Below, piece by piece: positions 48,519-57,271 of a stretch of 64,000 bases of DNA. Position numbers and translations under genes: made by a program. Below the pieces are notes generated by a model. The model ran no database searches and was not told the DNA's origin. It saw only the letters and a program-made list of their open reading frames with translations. Within the stretch, counting starts at the first letter, position 1. Every line of letters starts with the position of its first letter. Source of the stretch: Mesorhizobium loti (GTDB taxonomy: Bacteria; Pseudomonadota; Alphaproteobacteria; Rhizobiales; Rhizobiaceae); assembly GCF_002858745.1 (NCBI RefSeq), contig NZ_PJRO01000002.1, positions 1-64,000 of the forward strand, read 5' to 3'.

Positions 48519-48716
48519 TCAAGCGGGGCCGCGTTTGGAACGTGCCTGCTTGATGACAGCGCGCCAGCGCAGCATGTCGAACGGGATCGGCTCGTTCGAG
48601 TTGGCGATCTGGAAAATTTCGTTGTTGAGGTTCTTCAGCGATCGCCAGAAGTCGTAGTCGCTGATGCGCGGGTCGGCAGCCAGCTTTTCCGAGAGCGCCT
48701 CGATATCGATTTTCAT
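48519..48716 (-). CDS. Small protein of unknown function
   Basis: The 65-residue protein (MKIDIEALSEKLAADPRISD...) appears to be a genuine small helical protein. The segment ISDYDFWRSLKNLNNEIFQIANSNEPIPFDMLRWRAV is consistent with a folded helical domain, and codon bias matches the genome. It has no signal or membrane segment. I do not recognise a family. It is convergent with the membrane protein gene at 48147. Confidence 0.5.
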   Translation of the reverse strand: MKIDIEALSEKLAADPRISDYDFWRSLKNLNNEIFQIANSNEPIPFDMLRWRAVIKQARSKRGPA

Positions 48717-48904
48717 GCGTGTGTTTAGGCCGGTTTCCGCTGGCCCTTCTCCATGGCGTTCTGTTCACCTCACCCGTGGAGTGTTTTCTGGTGCAGCGTT
48801 GATTCGCTCAACGCGCCAAACAGGTTCTCCCCGTTCAACATTGATTAAGGTTAACGGCCTCGTTTGCAGCGGATCGCCGTTTCACGGAATGGCGACCCGT
48901 TCCA

Positions 48905-48966
48905 TCTCCTTGTTTTGAAGCAATTCCGAACGGAAAACCGCCGCGCGCCTTTCCTGGAATTGTTTA
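48905..48966 (-). repeat. Partial palindromic repeat, family A copy 8
   Basis: A truncated copy with only the GAATTCCGG-type half (CTCCTTGTTTTGAAGCAATT, CGGAAAACCG and TTTCCTGGAATTG). The second hairpin is missing. Its edge overlaps the TAA stop of the thioesterase gene. Confidence 0.75.
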
Positions 48967-49449
48967 ACCTGCCTTGCGGCGAATGCCGATCGAGCGGCCG
49001 GCACGCTCCGGCACGGCCAGGCCGGCATGGGCCTCGCGCATCGCCTCGACCTTGGCCTGCACGTCGGGCGGGAAGGGGGCAACCTTCGGCCCGGCCATGT
49101 CGACGTGCAGGGAAAGCGATTCCGATGTCGCCGCCAGCCAGCCATCGACATGACGGATTTCCTGGTAGACACGCAGCCGCTTCTCGTCATGGTCGAGAAG
49201 CTGGAAGGTGGCCGTCACCTTGTGGTCGAGATGCAGCTCCTGCACGTAGCAGACGTGCACTTCGGCCGTGTAGATGGTGAGCTTGCGGTCGCGGGCGTAG
49301 TTCGGCCCCATGCCCATCAGCTCAAAAGCGTCGTCCGAGCAGCGGTCGAACAGCACGTTGTAATAGGCCATGTTGAGATGACCGTTATAGTCGATCCAGT
49401 CCTTCTCGATGTCCATGACGCGGGAGACAAAAGGGGCGGCGATGGACAT
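48964..49449 (-). CDS. Hot-dog fold acyl-CoA thioesterase (YbgC/FadM-like)
   Basis: The 161-residue protein has the hot-dog thioesterase signature IDYNGHLNMAYYNVLFDRCSDDAFEL, with the Asp/His pair typical of 4-hydroxybenzoyl-CoA thioesterase-like enzymes. It also has KLTIYTAEVHVCYVQELHLDHKVTATFQLL. It hydrolyses an acyl-CoA, but which one is unknown; similar proteins occur next to carnitine degradation genes. The ATG at 49449 is chosen. It is divergent from the FAD oxidase gene across a 10-bp-arm palindrome. Confidence 0.82.
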   Translation of the reverse strand: MSIAAPFVSRVMDIEKDWIDYNGHLNMAYYNVLFDRCSDDAFELMGMGPNYARDRKLTIYTAEVHVCYVQELHLDHKVTATFQLLDHDEKRLRVYQEIRHVDGWLAATSESLSLHVDMAGPKVAPFPPDVQAKVEAMREAHAGLAVPERAGRSIGIRRKAG

Positions 49450-49497
49450 TGCGATGTTTCCTCTGGCGCTACCGAATAATGCGCTTACGACGTGCCA

Positions 49498-49522
49498 TGG
49501 ATCGAATGTCAAATTCGATCCA
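49498..49522. promoter_or_regulatory. Inverted repeat between the thioesterase and FAD oxidase genes
   Basis: Perfect 10-bp arms TGGATCGAAT / ATTCGATCCA with spacer GTCAA lie at 49498-49522, in the 151 bp between divergent starts. It is 48 bp from the thioesterase ATG and 78 bp from the FAD oxidase ATG. This is a good operator candidate for coordinated control. Confidence 0.65.
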
Positions 49523-49600
49523 CTGGACAAAGCGTGCAAGCAGACTAAGCAGCTGTAATTCGAGAACAAGGGCCGCGATGGTCCAATCGCGGAGGAAAGC

Positions 49601-51010
49601 ATGGCTCTGAGCGACCTCGTATCGGTCGAACGCAATGAGAATGGCATCGCTGCCGTGCTCGGCATCCTGAAACAGCAGCTCGGCGAGCGATTCCAGACCG
49701 GGCAGGCGATCCGCGAACAGCACGCGCACACCACCACCTACATCCCGACCCAGGCGCCGGATGGCGTCGCCTTCTGCGAGACGACCGAAGAGGTGCAATC
49801 GGTGGTGCGAGCCTGTGCCGAGCATCGCGTCCCGGTCATCGCCTTCGGCGTCGGCACGTCTCTGGAGGGCCACGTCAATGCGCCGGGCGGCGGGATTTCG
49901 GTCGATCTCTCACGTATGAACCGGATCCTCGCGGTCAACACCGAGGATCTCGATTGCCGTGTGGAGCCCGGCGTGACGCGCGAGCAGCTCAACCAGCATC
50001 TGCGCGATACCGGTCTGTTCTTCCCGATCGATCCGGGTGCCAACGCCACGCTCGGCGGCATGGCGGCGACGCGTGCATCGGGCACCAATGCGGTGCGCTA
50101 CGGCACGATGCGCGAAAATGTACTGTCGCTGAGTGCCGTCATGGCAGATGGCGAAGCCGTGACGACCGGCCGGCGCGCCAGGAAAAGCTCGGCGGGTTAC
50201 GATCTTACCCGGCTCCTGGTGGGCTCTGAAGGCACGCTTGGGATCATCACGGAACTGACGCTGAAACTGCAGGGCATTCCGCAGGCGATCTCGGGGGGCG
50301 TGTGCCCGTTTCCGACGCTGGAGGCAGCGTCGCAAGCGGTGATCCAGACCATCCAGATGGGCATTCCCGTCGCCCGTATCGAACTGGTCAATGCGCTGCA
50401 GATGCGCGCGATGAAGGCCTATTCCAAATTGGACTATCCCGAGAGCCCATGCCTGTTCCTGGAATTCCACGGCAGCGATGCCGGTGTGGCCGAACAGGCC
50501 GAAACCTTCGGCATGATCGCGGAAGAAAACAGTGGCGGGCCTTTCCTGTGGACGGCGGTGGCCGAGGAGCGCAGCAAGCTGTGGAAAGCGCGCCATGATG
50601 CTTATTGGGCCTCACTGACGCTCAGGCCCGGCGCCAAGGGGCTGTCGACGGATGTCTGTGTGCCGATCTCGCGCCTGGCCGAATGTGTGGCGGCGACCGA
50701 GGCCGATATCGCGGAAATGGGCCTGATCGCGCCGATCGTCGGCCATGCCGGCGACGGCAATTTCCACGTGCTGGCGCTGATGGATCCCGAGGACGCTGGC
50801 GAGGTGGCGCTGGTCGAGCGGTTCGTCGCCCGGCTCAACATGCGCGCGATTGCGATGGAGGGCACCTGTACCGGCGAGCACGGCGTCGGCCAGGGCAAGG
50901 TCGGGTTCCTCAAAGCCGAGCATGGCCACGGTCTCGACGTGATGCGCCAGATCAAGCACGCGCTCGATCCGGACAACATCATGAACCCCGGCAAGATATT
51001 GCCAGAGTAG
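49601..51010 (+). CDS. FAD-linked oxidase, D-lactate/glycolate dehydrogenase-like (GlcD/DLD family)
   Basis: The 469-residue protein belongs to the FAD-linked oxidase family. The FAD-binding PCMH domain is in the N-terminal half: VPVIAFGVGTSLEGHVNAPGGGISVDLSRM and GANATLGGMAATRASGTNAVRYGTMRENVL, then YDLTRLLVGSEGTLGIITE. The C-terminal cap includes the metal-binding VGHAGDGNFHVL and GEHGVGQGKVG motifs. These match cytochrome-type D-lactate dehydrogenase or the GlcD subunit. The true 2-hydroxyacid substrate is unknown. The ATG at 49601 follows GGAGGAAAGC. Confidence 0.88.
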   Translation: MALSDLVSVERNENGIAAVLGILKQQLGERFQTGQAIREQHAHTTTYIPTQAPDGVAFCETTEEVQSVVRACAEHRVPVIAFGVGTSLEGHVNAPGGGISVDLSRMNRILAVNTEDLDCRVEPGVTREQLNQHLRDTGLFFPIDPGANATLGGMAATRASGTNAVRYGTMRENVLSLSAVMADGEAVTTGRRARKSSAGYDLTRLLVGSEGTLGIITELTLKLQGIPQAISGGVCPFPTLEAASQAVIQTIQMGIPVARIELVNALQMRAMKAYSKLDYPESPCLFLEFHGSDAGVAEQAETFGMIAEENSGGPFLWTAVAEERSKLWKARHDAYWASLTLRPGAKGLSTDVCVPISRLAECVAATEADIAEMGLIAPIVGHAGDGNFHVLALMDPEDAGEVALVERFVARLNMRAIAMEGTCTGEHGVGQGKVGFLKAEHGHGLDVMRQIKHALDPDNIMNPGKILPE

Positions 51011-51137
51011 TCTCGCCAAACCTGCAGGACGAGGTGGTTCATCGCGCGGCTGGCGCCGAGCAAGGCTGATCTTACCTGAATGGAAAACAGGCGGAACGGT
51101 TTCGCCGTTCCACCTGTGTTTGTTGCCCTATCTGGGA

Positions 51138-51542
51138 TCAGCAGTCGCCGTTATAGAAACAGTCGTCGTCGCGGCGCTCCCGGTAGCGGCGATCGTAGTA
51201 GGGATCGTAGCGGCGTGGTTCCACAACCGGCGGGCCGAATGGATCATCGTCGTAGCGGCGCACCACACGACGCCCCGACGAACCTTCGCCGAACACGGCA
51301 CGGCAGCCACGGTCGACCCAGATGGTGCCGGAGCCGCGGTCGTAGCCCCAGCTACGGTTGCGAACGCAGGGGCTGTTCGATTTCTGCCGCACGATGACGG
51401 CGGAACGGAAATCAGCCTGGCATTCATTGTACTGATCATTGTCGGACGAGCACGTAACCGTGCGTCCGGCATGAGCCGGCAAGCTGGAAGCCCCGACCAG
51501 GGCTGCAAAACCAATCAGGGAAGCGGCGGCAATTTTGATCAC
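51138..51542 (-). CDS. Secreted DUF3011 family protein
   Basis: This 134-residue exported protein has DUF3011-like features: TCSSDNDQYNECQADFRSAV, SNSPCVRNRSWGYDRGSGTIWVDRGCRAVF, with cysteines likely in disulfides. The C-terminal tail is Arg/Tyr/Asp-rich (RRYDPYYDRRYRERRDDD) and ends CFYNGDC. Start GTG 51542 gives a signal peptide IKIAAASLIGFAALVGASSLPAHA. Longer frames upstream lack a signal. Function is unknown, with a periplasmic or surface location likely. Confidence 0.75.
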   Translation of the reverse strand: MIKIAAASLIGFAALVGASSLPAHAGRTVTCSSDNDQYNECQADFRSAVIVRQKSNSPCVRNRSWGYDRGSGTIWVDRGCRAVFGEGSSGRRVVRRYDDDPFGPPVVEPRRYDPYYDRRYRERRDDDCFYNGDC

Positions 51543-51767
51543 AGCGCGATCTCTTTTTCCGTATGTGCTCACTTTATGAAACGCCCTCGGCCGCACAAAG
51601 TGCCGCAGGGTGCTAACAAGGCGATTATCCCTATCGGATTCTGGCATTTTTCGATCAATGGAATTCACGAATGCACCGACAAATGTAACGGATTGCGAGA
51701 TGCCACTTTATCAACGCAGTATTGCCGCTAGATTGCGGACACATTTCAACCCAACGGTTTCAGGGTA

Positions 51768-54700
51768 ATGCTCGCCCGCCTGTTCGTGATTTTCGGTGGT
51801 CTGTTCGTGCTGGCGCTTCTAGCGGCGCTGGTGGTGCCGCCGTTTGTCGACTGGACGGGCTATCGTGCCGATTTCGAACGCGAGGCCAGCACCATTCTCG
51901 GCCGCAAGGTGACGGTGAGGGGCAGCGCGACGGCGCGGCTTTTGCCGTTCCCGTCGGTGACGTTCAGCGATGTCTCGGTGGCCGGCGGTACGGACGGCGT
52001 ACCTGCGATGACGGTCGAGACCTTCTCGATGGATGCGGAACTCGCCCCTTTTCTGCGCGGCGAAGTGCTGATCTTCGATATGCGGCTGGTGAGGCCGAAG
52101 GCGACCATCGGCATTGCGGCCGACGGGAAGATGGACTGGACCGTCAGGCCGTCCTCGCCCTTCAATCCGGCGCAGGTGGCAATCGAGAAGCTGACGATAA
52201 CCGACGGAGCGGTGGAACTGCACCAGGAGGCTGGCGGGCGCGTCACCACGCTGTCGGACATCAATGCGACTGTGTCGGCGAAAACACTGGCCGGGCCATG
52301 GCGTGCGGAAGGTATGTTGAAGGCCGATGGTGTTGCCACGCGTCTTTCGGTGACAACCGGCAAGGCCGATGGCGCCGGCAAGATCGCGCTTCGGATCAAG
52401 GCCGATCCCGACGGTTATCCGCTCACGGTCGAGGCGGATGGCAGTGCTGGCGTCGAAAACGGTCAGGCATTCTATTCTGGGCAGTTTCGTCTCCTGGGTG
52501 ACAATGGAGCACAATCAGGTACAGCCGCGAAGCCGAATGGCGGATCTGCGAGTGCTGGCACCAAGGAGCCACCAACTTATCGCTTGAGCGGCAAGTTCCA
52601 ACTCGATCATCGAAAACTCGCAGTCGACGAATTTCGTCTGGAAACCGGCCCTCTCGACAATCCTTACACCGCCGACGGGAAAGGCTCGATCGATCTTGGC
52701 GCCGACCCGCGTTTCGCCATCGAGGCGAACGGTGCACAGGTTCAGTTCGAGGAAATACCCGGCAAGGAGGGAACAGCAGCGTTGCCGCAACGCATCGCCG
52801 CCCTCGAGCGGGTGCTCCTTGCGCTGCCGAAACCGGTGATGCCGGGTTCCGTCGAAGTGAAGCTGCCGGCAGTCGTGGCCGGTGACACGACCATCCGCGA
52901 CGTCGCTGTTTCGGCCGAACCCACGAGAGGTGGCTGGGCGGTGAAATCGCTGGCGGCAACCTTGCCCGGCCGCACAACGCTGGAGGCTGACGGGTTGCTC
53001 GGTGTCGACGGCAAGGTGCGTTTTACCGGTTCACTGCTGCTCGCCGTTGCGCAGCCTTCCGGTTTTGCAGCTTGGCTGTCGCAAGACGTTGATGAGGCGA
53101 TCCGGCACCTGCCGGCTGCCGGCTTCCGTGCCCGGGTCGACCTGACCGATGCCAGACAAAAATTCGACGATCTTGAACTGGTACTGGGGACGGCGAGTTT
53201 TCGCGGCAGCCTCGATGCCAGCCAGCCAGCCGACGGCAAGCCGGCTGTCGTGACGAGGCTGGAAGGCGGAGCACTCGATGTCGAGGGGCTGACGGCCTTT
53301 GCATCGCTCTTCGTATCGGACAAGGGGGCGAACCGCTTCGTCGATGCCGATCTCGACGCCAAGATCAAGGCGGGACCGGTCGATGCCTGGGGTTTTTCGG
53401 CCGAAATGCTGGATACGGCGTTAAGGTTGCGGGCCGGTATGCTTGAAATCGACAAGTTGTCGATTGGCGGGTTGGCGGGTGCCTCGATCAGTGCCACCGG
53501 GCGCATGAAGGATTTCCCGAAAGGGCCGACCGGCAGTCTGGACGCTTCCCTTCTGGCACCCGACCTTGGGCCGCTGATCGATGCCGCGGCCGCCCGCTTT
53601 CCGGGCAACCGGCCGCTGGCGGCGCTGTCGGAGCATGGCAAGGCCTATCCGGATCTTTACAGGGATGCCCGCCTCGACGTGGTGATGAGTGCGGCCGACA
53701 ATGGCGATGGCACCACGGGGCTGGCTCTGTCCGGCAAGGGCGCAGCCGGTGGTTCGGCGATGTCGGTGTCGCTGTCGGCGCATGGTCAACCGGGCGAGGT
53801 GGCGAAGGCCCCATTCTCACTGACCTTCGATGCCAGGAATCCGGATGCTGCAGCGCTCCTTGCGCTGTATGGCCTGCCGGCGTTGCCGCTCGGCATGGTC
53901 GGCGAGGCAACAACCGATATCACGGCACGGGGCACGCTTGCCGAGGGTGTCGCGACTGCCTTCAATCTTTGGGGACCGGATCTGCGAGCGCGCTTCGACG
54001 GCACGGTTACCGACACGCCGCAGGGACTGGCAGCCAAGGGCAAGGTCGCGCTCGACACGGCCGATATCGAACCCTGGCTGATGACGACCGGTGTCACATT
54101 GCCCGGCATGGGCCTGGGGGCACCAGTGGCAGTTGCCGCCGAGGCCGATTATGGCAACAACCGGCTTGCTTTTTCGGGCCTGAAGGGGAGTGCTGCCGGC
54201 ACCTCCTTGTCGGGCGACGTTGTCGCGGAATTCGATGCCGCCAAGCCGCATCTGAAGGGGCAGCTGGCACTCGACACGCTGGATCTCGACCCTCTGGTGG
54301 CAATGCTGTTCGGAAACGATGCCCTGGCTGGTGGCGGTACCAACTGGCCGAAGACGCCATTTGCCGCCAAGCCGGCGCTGCAGCTGACCACCGATCTTGA
54401 ACTGGCAGTGGTGAAGTTGTTGGCCGGCCCGCTGGTGACGGCGGACGACGCGATGCTGTCGCTCAAGCTCGGCGACGACGGGCTCGGGATATCCAGGCTG
54501 AAGGCGAAGCTGTTCGGTGGGGAAATCACCGGGCTGTTCGACCTGAAGAACAACGACGGTACCGGGTTGCTCAGCGGTCAGGCGACACTGACCGGCGCCG
54601 ATCTTTCCAAGCTCCTGCCTGCTTCCGGTCTTTCAGGCGCAGGCACATTCAGTGCCAGCGTGACCACAAGCGGCAAGTCCATCGATGCACTGGTGGCTTC

Positions 54701-55568
54701 GCTTGCCGGTTCGGGAACCGCCTCGCTTAAAGGCGTGACGATTGCCAATCTCAATGCCGACGCGCTGCCGACATTGCTGGCGAAGGCAGATGGTGTCGGC
54801 CGCGATATCGATGCACGGCGCACGGCGGTGTTCGCACCCGAGATTGCCGGGCAGGGCTCTTTCGTCGTGCGTGACGCCGACGTCGCCTTTACCTTGGCTG
54901 GCGGGGTGCTGCGCGCGCCGCCGGTGAACTTCGAGACGCCGACGTCTTCCCTGTCAGCCGATGTTTCCGCCGATCTCGCAGCCGGCACAGTCGCAGCGCG
55001 AGGCACCGTCACTTACAAGGCTGGAGATGAGGCGTTGATCGGATCGGATCCGGCGCTGAACTATAGTGTCGATGGCCCGATCGAGGCTCCGATCCGCAGC
55101 TTTGACAGTGCCCCGCTGGCCCAGTTCCTTACTCAGCGGGCATTGGAGAAGGAGCAGCAGCGGGTGGAGGCCATGCAGGCCGCGCTGCTGGAAAAGCAAC
55201 GGTTGCGTCGCGAGGCCCGCTACTATGCGGCGCTACAGGAAGAGCGGGATCGTGCGGATGAAGAAAAGCGCAGCATCGAAGAAGAGAAGCGCAAGGCTGA
55301 AGAAGCACGTCTGAAAGCTGAAGCCGAAGCCAAGGCAGCTATGGAGGCAAAAGCCAAAGTCGAAGCTGAAGAAAAAGCGCGCGCCGAGCAGGCGATCGCG
55401 GAAGCCGCTGAGGTGGAGCGACGCAAGGCTGAAACGGCGATCCGCGCCGCGCAGGAGGAAAAGGCAAAGCTGGATGCCGAACGCCAGGCAACGCCCGCTG
55501 GGCCCAGCGCGCCGGTGCGCAGACTCGACCCATTTTCGATCCAGGACTTCCTGAAAACGCTGCAATAG
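51768..55568 (+). CDS. AsmA family protein with charged coiled-coil C-terminus
   Basis: This is a very large (1266 residue) inner-membrane-anchored periplasmic protein of the AsmA/TamB-like group, which probably bridges the envelope and moves lipid. TM1 is FVIFGGLFVLALLAALVVPPFVDW. The N-terminal AsmA motif GYRADFEREASTILGRKVTVRG is clear, and DMRLVRPKATIGI, GLALSGKGAAGGS and SLKGVTIANLNADALPTLL mark further repeats. About residues 1120-1245 form a Glu/Lys/Arg/Ala-rich coiled coil (KAEEARLKAEAEAKAAMEAK), uncommon in AsmA. It has no close operon partners; the next gene starts 71 bp later. Confidence 0.9.
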   Translation: MLARLFVIFGGLFVLALLAALVVPPFVDWTGYRADFEREASTILGRKVTVRGSATARLLPFPSVTFSDVSVAGGTDGVPAMTVETFSMDAELAPFLRGEVLIFDMRLVRPKATIGIAADGKMDWTVRPSSPFNPAQVAIEKLTITDGAVELHQEAGGRVTTLSDINATVSAKTLAGPWRAEGMLKADGVATRLSVTTGKADGAGKIALRIKADPDGYPLTVEADGSAGVENGQAFYSGQFRLLGDNGAQSGTAAKPNGGSASAGTKEPPTYRLSGKFQLDHRKLAVDEFRLETGPLDNPYTADGKGSIDLGADPRFAIEANGAQVQFEEIPGKEGTAALPQRIAALERVLLALPKPVMPGSVEVKLPAVVAGDTTIRDVAVSAEPTRGGWAVKSLAATLPGRTTLEADGLLGVDGKVRFTGSLLLAVAQPSGFAAWLSQDVDEAIRHLPAAGFRARVDLTDARQKFDDLELVLGTASFRGSLDASQPADGKPAVVTRLEGGALDVEGLTAFASLFVSDKGANRFVDADLDAKIKAGPVDAWGFSAEMLDTALRLRAGMLEIDKLSIGGLAGASISATGRMKDFPKGPTGSLDASLLAPDLGPLIDAAAARFPGNRPLAALSEHGKAYPDLYRDARLDVVMSAADNGDGTTGLALSGKGAAGGSAMSVSLSAHGQPGEVAKAPFSLTFDARNPDAAALLALYGLPALPLGMVGEATTDITARGTLAEGVATAFNLWGPDLRARFDGTVTDTPQGLAAKGKVALDTADIEPWLMTTGVTLPGMGLGAPVAVAAEADYGNNRLAFSGLKGSAAGTSLSGDVVAEFDAAKPHLKGQLALDTLDLDPLVAMLFGNDALAGGGTNWPKTPFAAKPALQLTTDLELAVVKLLAGPLVTADDAMLSLKLGDDGLGISRLKAKLFGGEITGLFDLKNNDGTGLLSGQATLTGADLSKLLPASGLSGAGTFSASVTTSGKSIDALVASLAGSGTASLKGVTIANLNADALPTLLAKADGVGRDIDARRTAVFAPEIAGQGSFVVRDADVAFTLAGGVLRAPPVNFETPTSSLSADVSADLAAGTVAARGTVTYKAGDEALIGSDPALNYSVDGPIEAPIRSFDSAPLAQFLTQRALEKEQQRVEAMQAALLEKQRLRREARYYAALQEERDRADEEKRSIEEEKRKAEEARLKAEAEAKAAMEAKAKVEAEEKARAEQAIAEAAEVERRKAETAIRAAQEEKAKLDAERQATPAGPSAPVRRLDPFSIQDFLKTLQ

Positions 55569-55639
55569 GCGCGTCGTGGCGAAGTCGCCCTTTGGGAGGC
55601 CGTCGTTGCTTGCGCTTGAGATCGGAAAGGGACTGCGGC

Positions 55640-56140
55640 ATGGATATTGCAACGGTGCGCTTGGCTGGTCCGGACGATGTCGGTGCCTTCAAGCTGATAC
55701 GACTGGAAGCGCTCAGGCTGGAGCCGGGGGCCTTTGCCAGCCGCGCTGAGGATTGGGAGACGCTGCCGGACGAAGAGTGGCTGCGGCGCATCACCGGCGG
55801 CGCTGTTTTCATTGCTTTTCGCGACAATGAGCCGGTCGGCTTGATGGGGCTGTTGCGTGAACAATCCGCGAAATCACGCCACCGTGCCGTGATCGTCATG
55901 GTCTATGTGCGGGCAAGCGAGCGTGGTGCCGGCACCGCCAAGGCCTTGCTGGATGCGTTGAGCGAACACGCACGTGATGCCGGCATCCTGCAACTGGAAC
56001 TGACAGTCAGTACGGAGAACCCGGCAGCGCAACGCTTCTATGCGCGCGAAGGCTTTGCCGAAATCGGGCGCCTGCCTGCCGGATTGATCCATGAGGGCAG
56101 GGAGATCGATGAAGTGATGATGACCAAACGCATCGGCTGA
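55640..56140 (+). CDS. GNAT family N-acetyltransferase
   Basis: The 166-residue protein is a GNAT acyltransferase. Features are MDIATVRLAGPDDVGAFKLIRLEAL at the N-terminus, the core VIVMVYVRASERGAGTAKALLDALSEHARDAG (acetyl-CoA motif A, with R-x-x-G-x-A) and LELTVSTENPAAQRFYAREGFAEIGR (motif B). The substrate is unknown. The ATG at 55640 fits the fold best; in-frame codons upstream to 55592 lie between the two genes and look non-coding. Confidence 0.85.
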   Translation: MDIATVRLAGPDDVGAFKLIRLEALRLEPGAFASRAEDWETLPDEEWLRRITGGAVFIAFRDNEPVGLMGLLREQSAKSRHRAVIVMVYVRASERGAGTAKALLDALSEHARDAGILQLELTVSTENPAAQRFYAREGFAEIGRLPAGLIHEGREIDEVMMTKRIG

Positions 56141-56145
56141 CAACG

Positions 56146-56379
56146 TCACGGTGCGCTTTCGCTCGAACCTCGCTTCACCCAATCCAGCACGTAGAGCCGT
56201 AGCGCTGACGACAGGTTGGCCTCGCGGGGGCGCCGCTCGTCGATCTCGGCCACGAGTGCTGCCACGGTAAGCCCCCGGCTTTCAGCGATGGCGGCAAGCT
56301 CGTCGGCGAATGGTTTTTCCAGCGAATAAGACGTGCGGTGTCCGCGTATTGTGACCGAGCGTTTTTCGACCAGGCTCAC
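56146..56379 (-). CDS. Ribbon-helix-helix domain protein
   Basis: The 77-residue protein belongs to the PF13467-like RHH group: SLVEKRSVTIRGHRTSYSLEKPFADELAAIAESRGLTVAALVAEIDERR. It may bind DNA as a dimer. A GTG start at 56379, 7 bp after the DUF4169 gene, gives the expected length. The order sspB-DUF4169-RHH is a common Rhizobiales unit, and the three genes likely share one transcript. Its target is unknown. Confidence 0.8.
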   Translation of the reverse strand: MSLVEKRSVTIRGHRTSYSLEKPFADELAAIAESRGLTVAALVAEIDERRPREANLSSALRLYVLDWVKRGSSESAP

Positions 56380-56386
56380 GCGCGGC

Positions 56387-56590
56387 TCAGCTTTCGTCGG
56401 ATGTGGGGTCGGAAGCCATTTCACGCCGATGGCCTTCGATAAGACGTTCGGCGTTCTCGGCCTGCAACTTGTCGCGCTGCTTTTCACTTTTGCTGCGGCC
56501 GTGCAACGCACGGTTCTGCTCAGCGGTCGCGGCGCGCTGCTCGCGCGCCTTGCCCTTCTTGAACTGGCGGAGATTGACGATCTCGGCCAT
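56387..56590 (-). CDS. DUF4169 family small protein
   Basis: The 67-residue protein (MAEIVNLRQFKKGKAREQRAATAEQNRALHGRSKSEK...) is a DUF4169 member, of unknown function, highly basic and predicted to be helical. The ATG at 56590 is chosen because MAEIVNLRQF is the conserved start. It lies 10 bp downstream of sspB and 7 bp before the RHH gene on the same strand. Confidence 0.82.
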   Translation of the reverse strand: MAEIVNLRQFKKGKAREQRAATAEQNRALHGRSKSEKQRDKLQAENAERLIEGHRREMASDPTSDES

Positions 56591-56600
56591 GACGTCCGGA

Positions 56601-57134
56601 TTATTTCTTGCGGAAGGCGTCGAGCGAGACGACTTCGGCGCCCTTGCCGGTGGCAGGCTCATCGGCCGCCGGCTTCTCAGGTTCCGCCGCCGCTTTCTTC
56701 TTCGACTCTGACTTCTTTTCGGGAGCAAGAGCGACGGGCTCGGCCGCTGGCTTGTCTTCGACCTCGTCCGCCGTCTCGGTCCGAACGTCGAATTCGAGTT
56801 CGAAATTCACCGATGGATCGTAGAAGCCGCGTACAGCGGAGAAGGGGATCTCCAGCTTCTCCGGAATGTCGGAGAAAGACAGGCCAACTTCGAAGCCGGC
56901 TTCCGTTACCTTCAGGTCCCAGTACTGGAACTGGATGACGATGGTCATCTGCTCGGGATAGCGTTCGCGAAGGCGCGACGAAATGCGCACGCCCGGCGCA
57001 CCGGTCAGGAAGGTGATGAAGAAGTGGTGGTTGCCCGGAAGGCCGGTGCGCGCGACCTCGGCCAGCACCTTGCGCATAACGCCGCGCAAAGCTTCCTGGG
57101 CCAGGATGTCGTAGCGAATGTGGTCGTCGGCCAT
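56601..57134 (-). CDS. sspB: ClpXP proteolysis adaptor SspB
   Basis: SspB tethers ssrA-tagged proteins to ClpXP for degradation. The 177-residue protein has the alphaproteobacterial SspB fold (residues 1-130): HIRYDILAQEALRGVMRKVLAEVA, GLPGNHHFFITFLTGAPGVRISSRLRERYPEQMTIVIQFQYWDL, then FSDIPEKLEIPFSAVRGFYDPSVNFELEF. The C-terminal tail is charged, and its end GAEVVSLDAFRKK is the conserved ClpX-binding module. The tmRNA that makes its substrates is encoded in this same window at about 63.7-64 kb. Confidence 0.93.
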   Translation of the reverse strand: MADDHIRYDILAQEALRGVMRKVLAEVARTGLPGNHHFFITFLTGAPGVRISSRLRERYPEQMTIVIQFQYWDLKVTEAGFEVGLSFSDIPEKLEIPFSAVRGFYDPSVNFELEFDVRTETADEVEDKPAAEPVALAPEKKSESKKKAAAEPEKPAADEPATGKGAEVVSLDAFRKK

Positions 57135-57271
57135 ATGGCTGGGCGGTTCCGTTGAATCGTCCGCATAGCTGTAATCAAGCTTGGCGGACTCGTAAACCGC
57201 ATATAGAGGGCGCCGGCACAGTGGCCAACACCAAAGCCGTCTTTAGGTGACGGATTAGCGACGTTGTGTTC

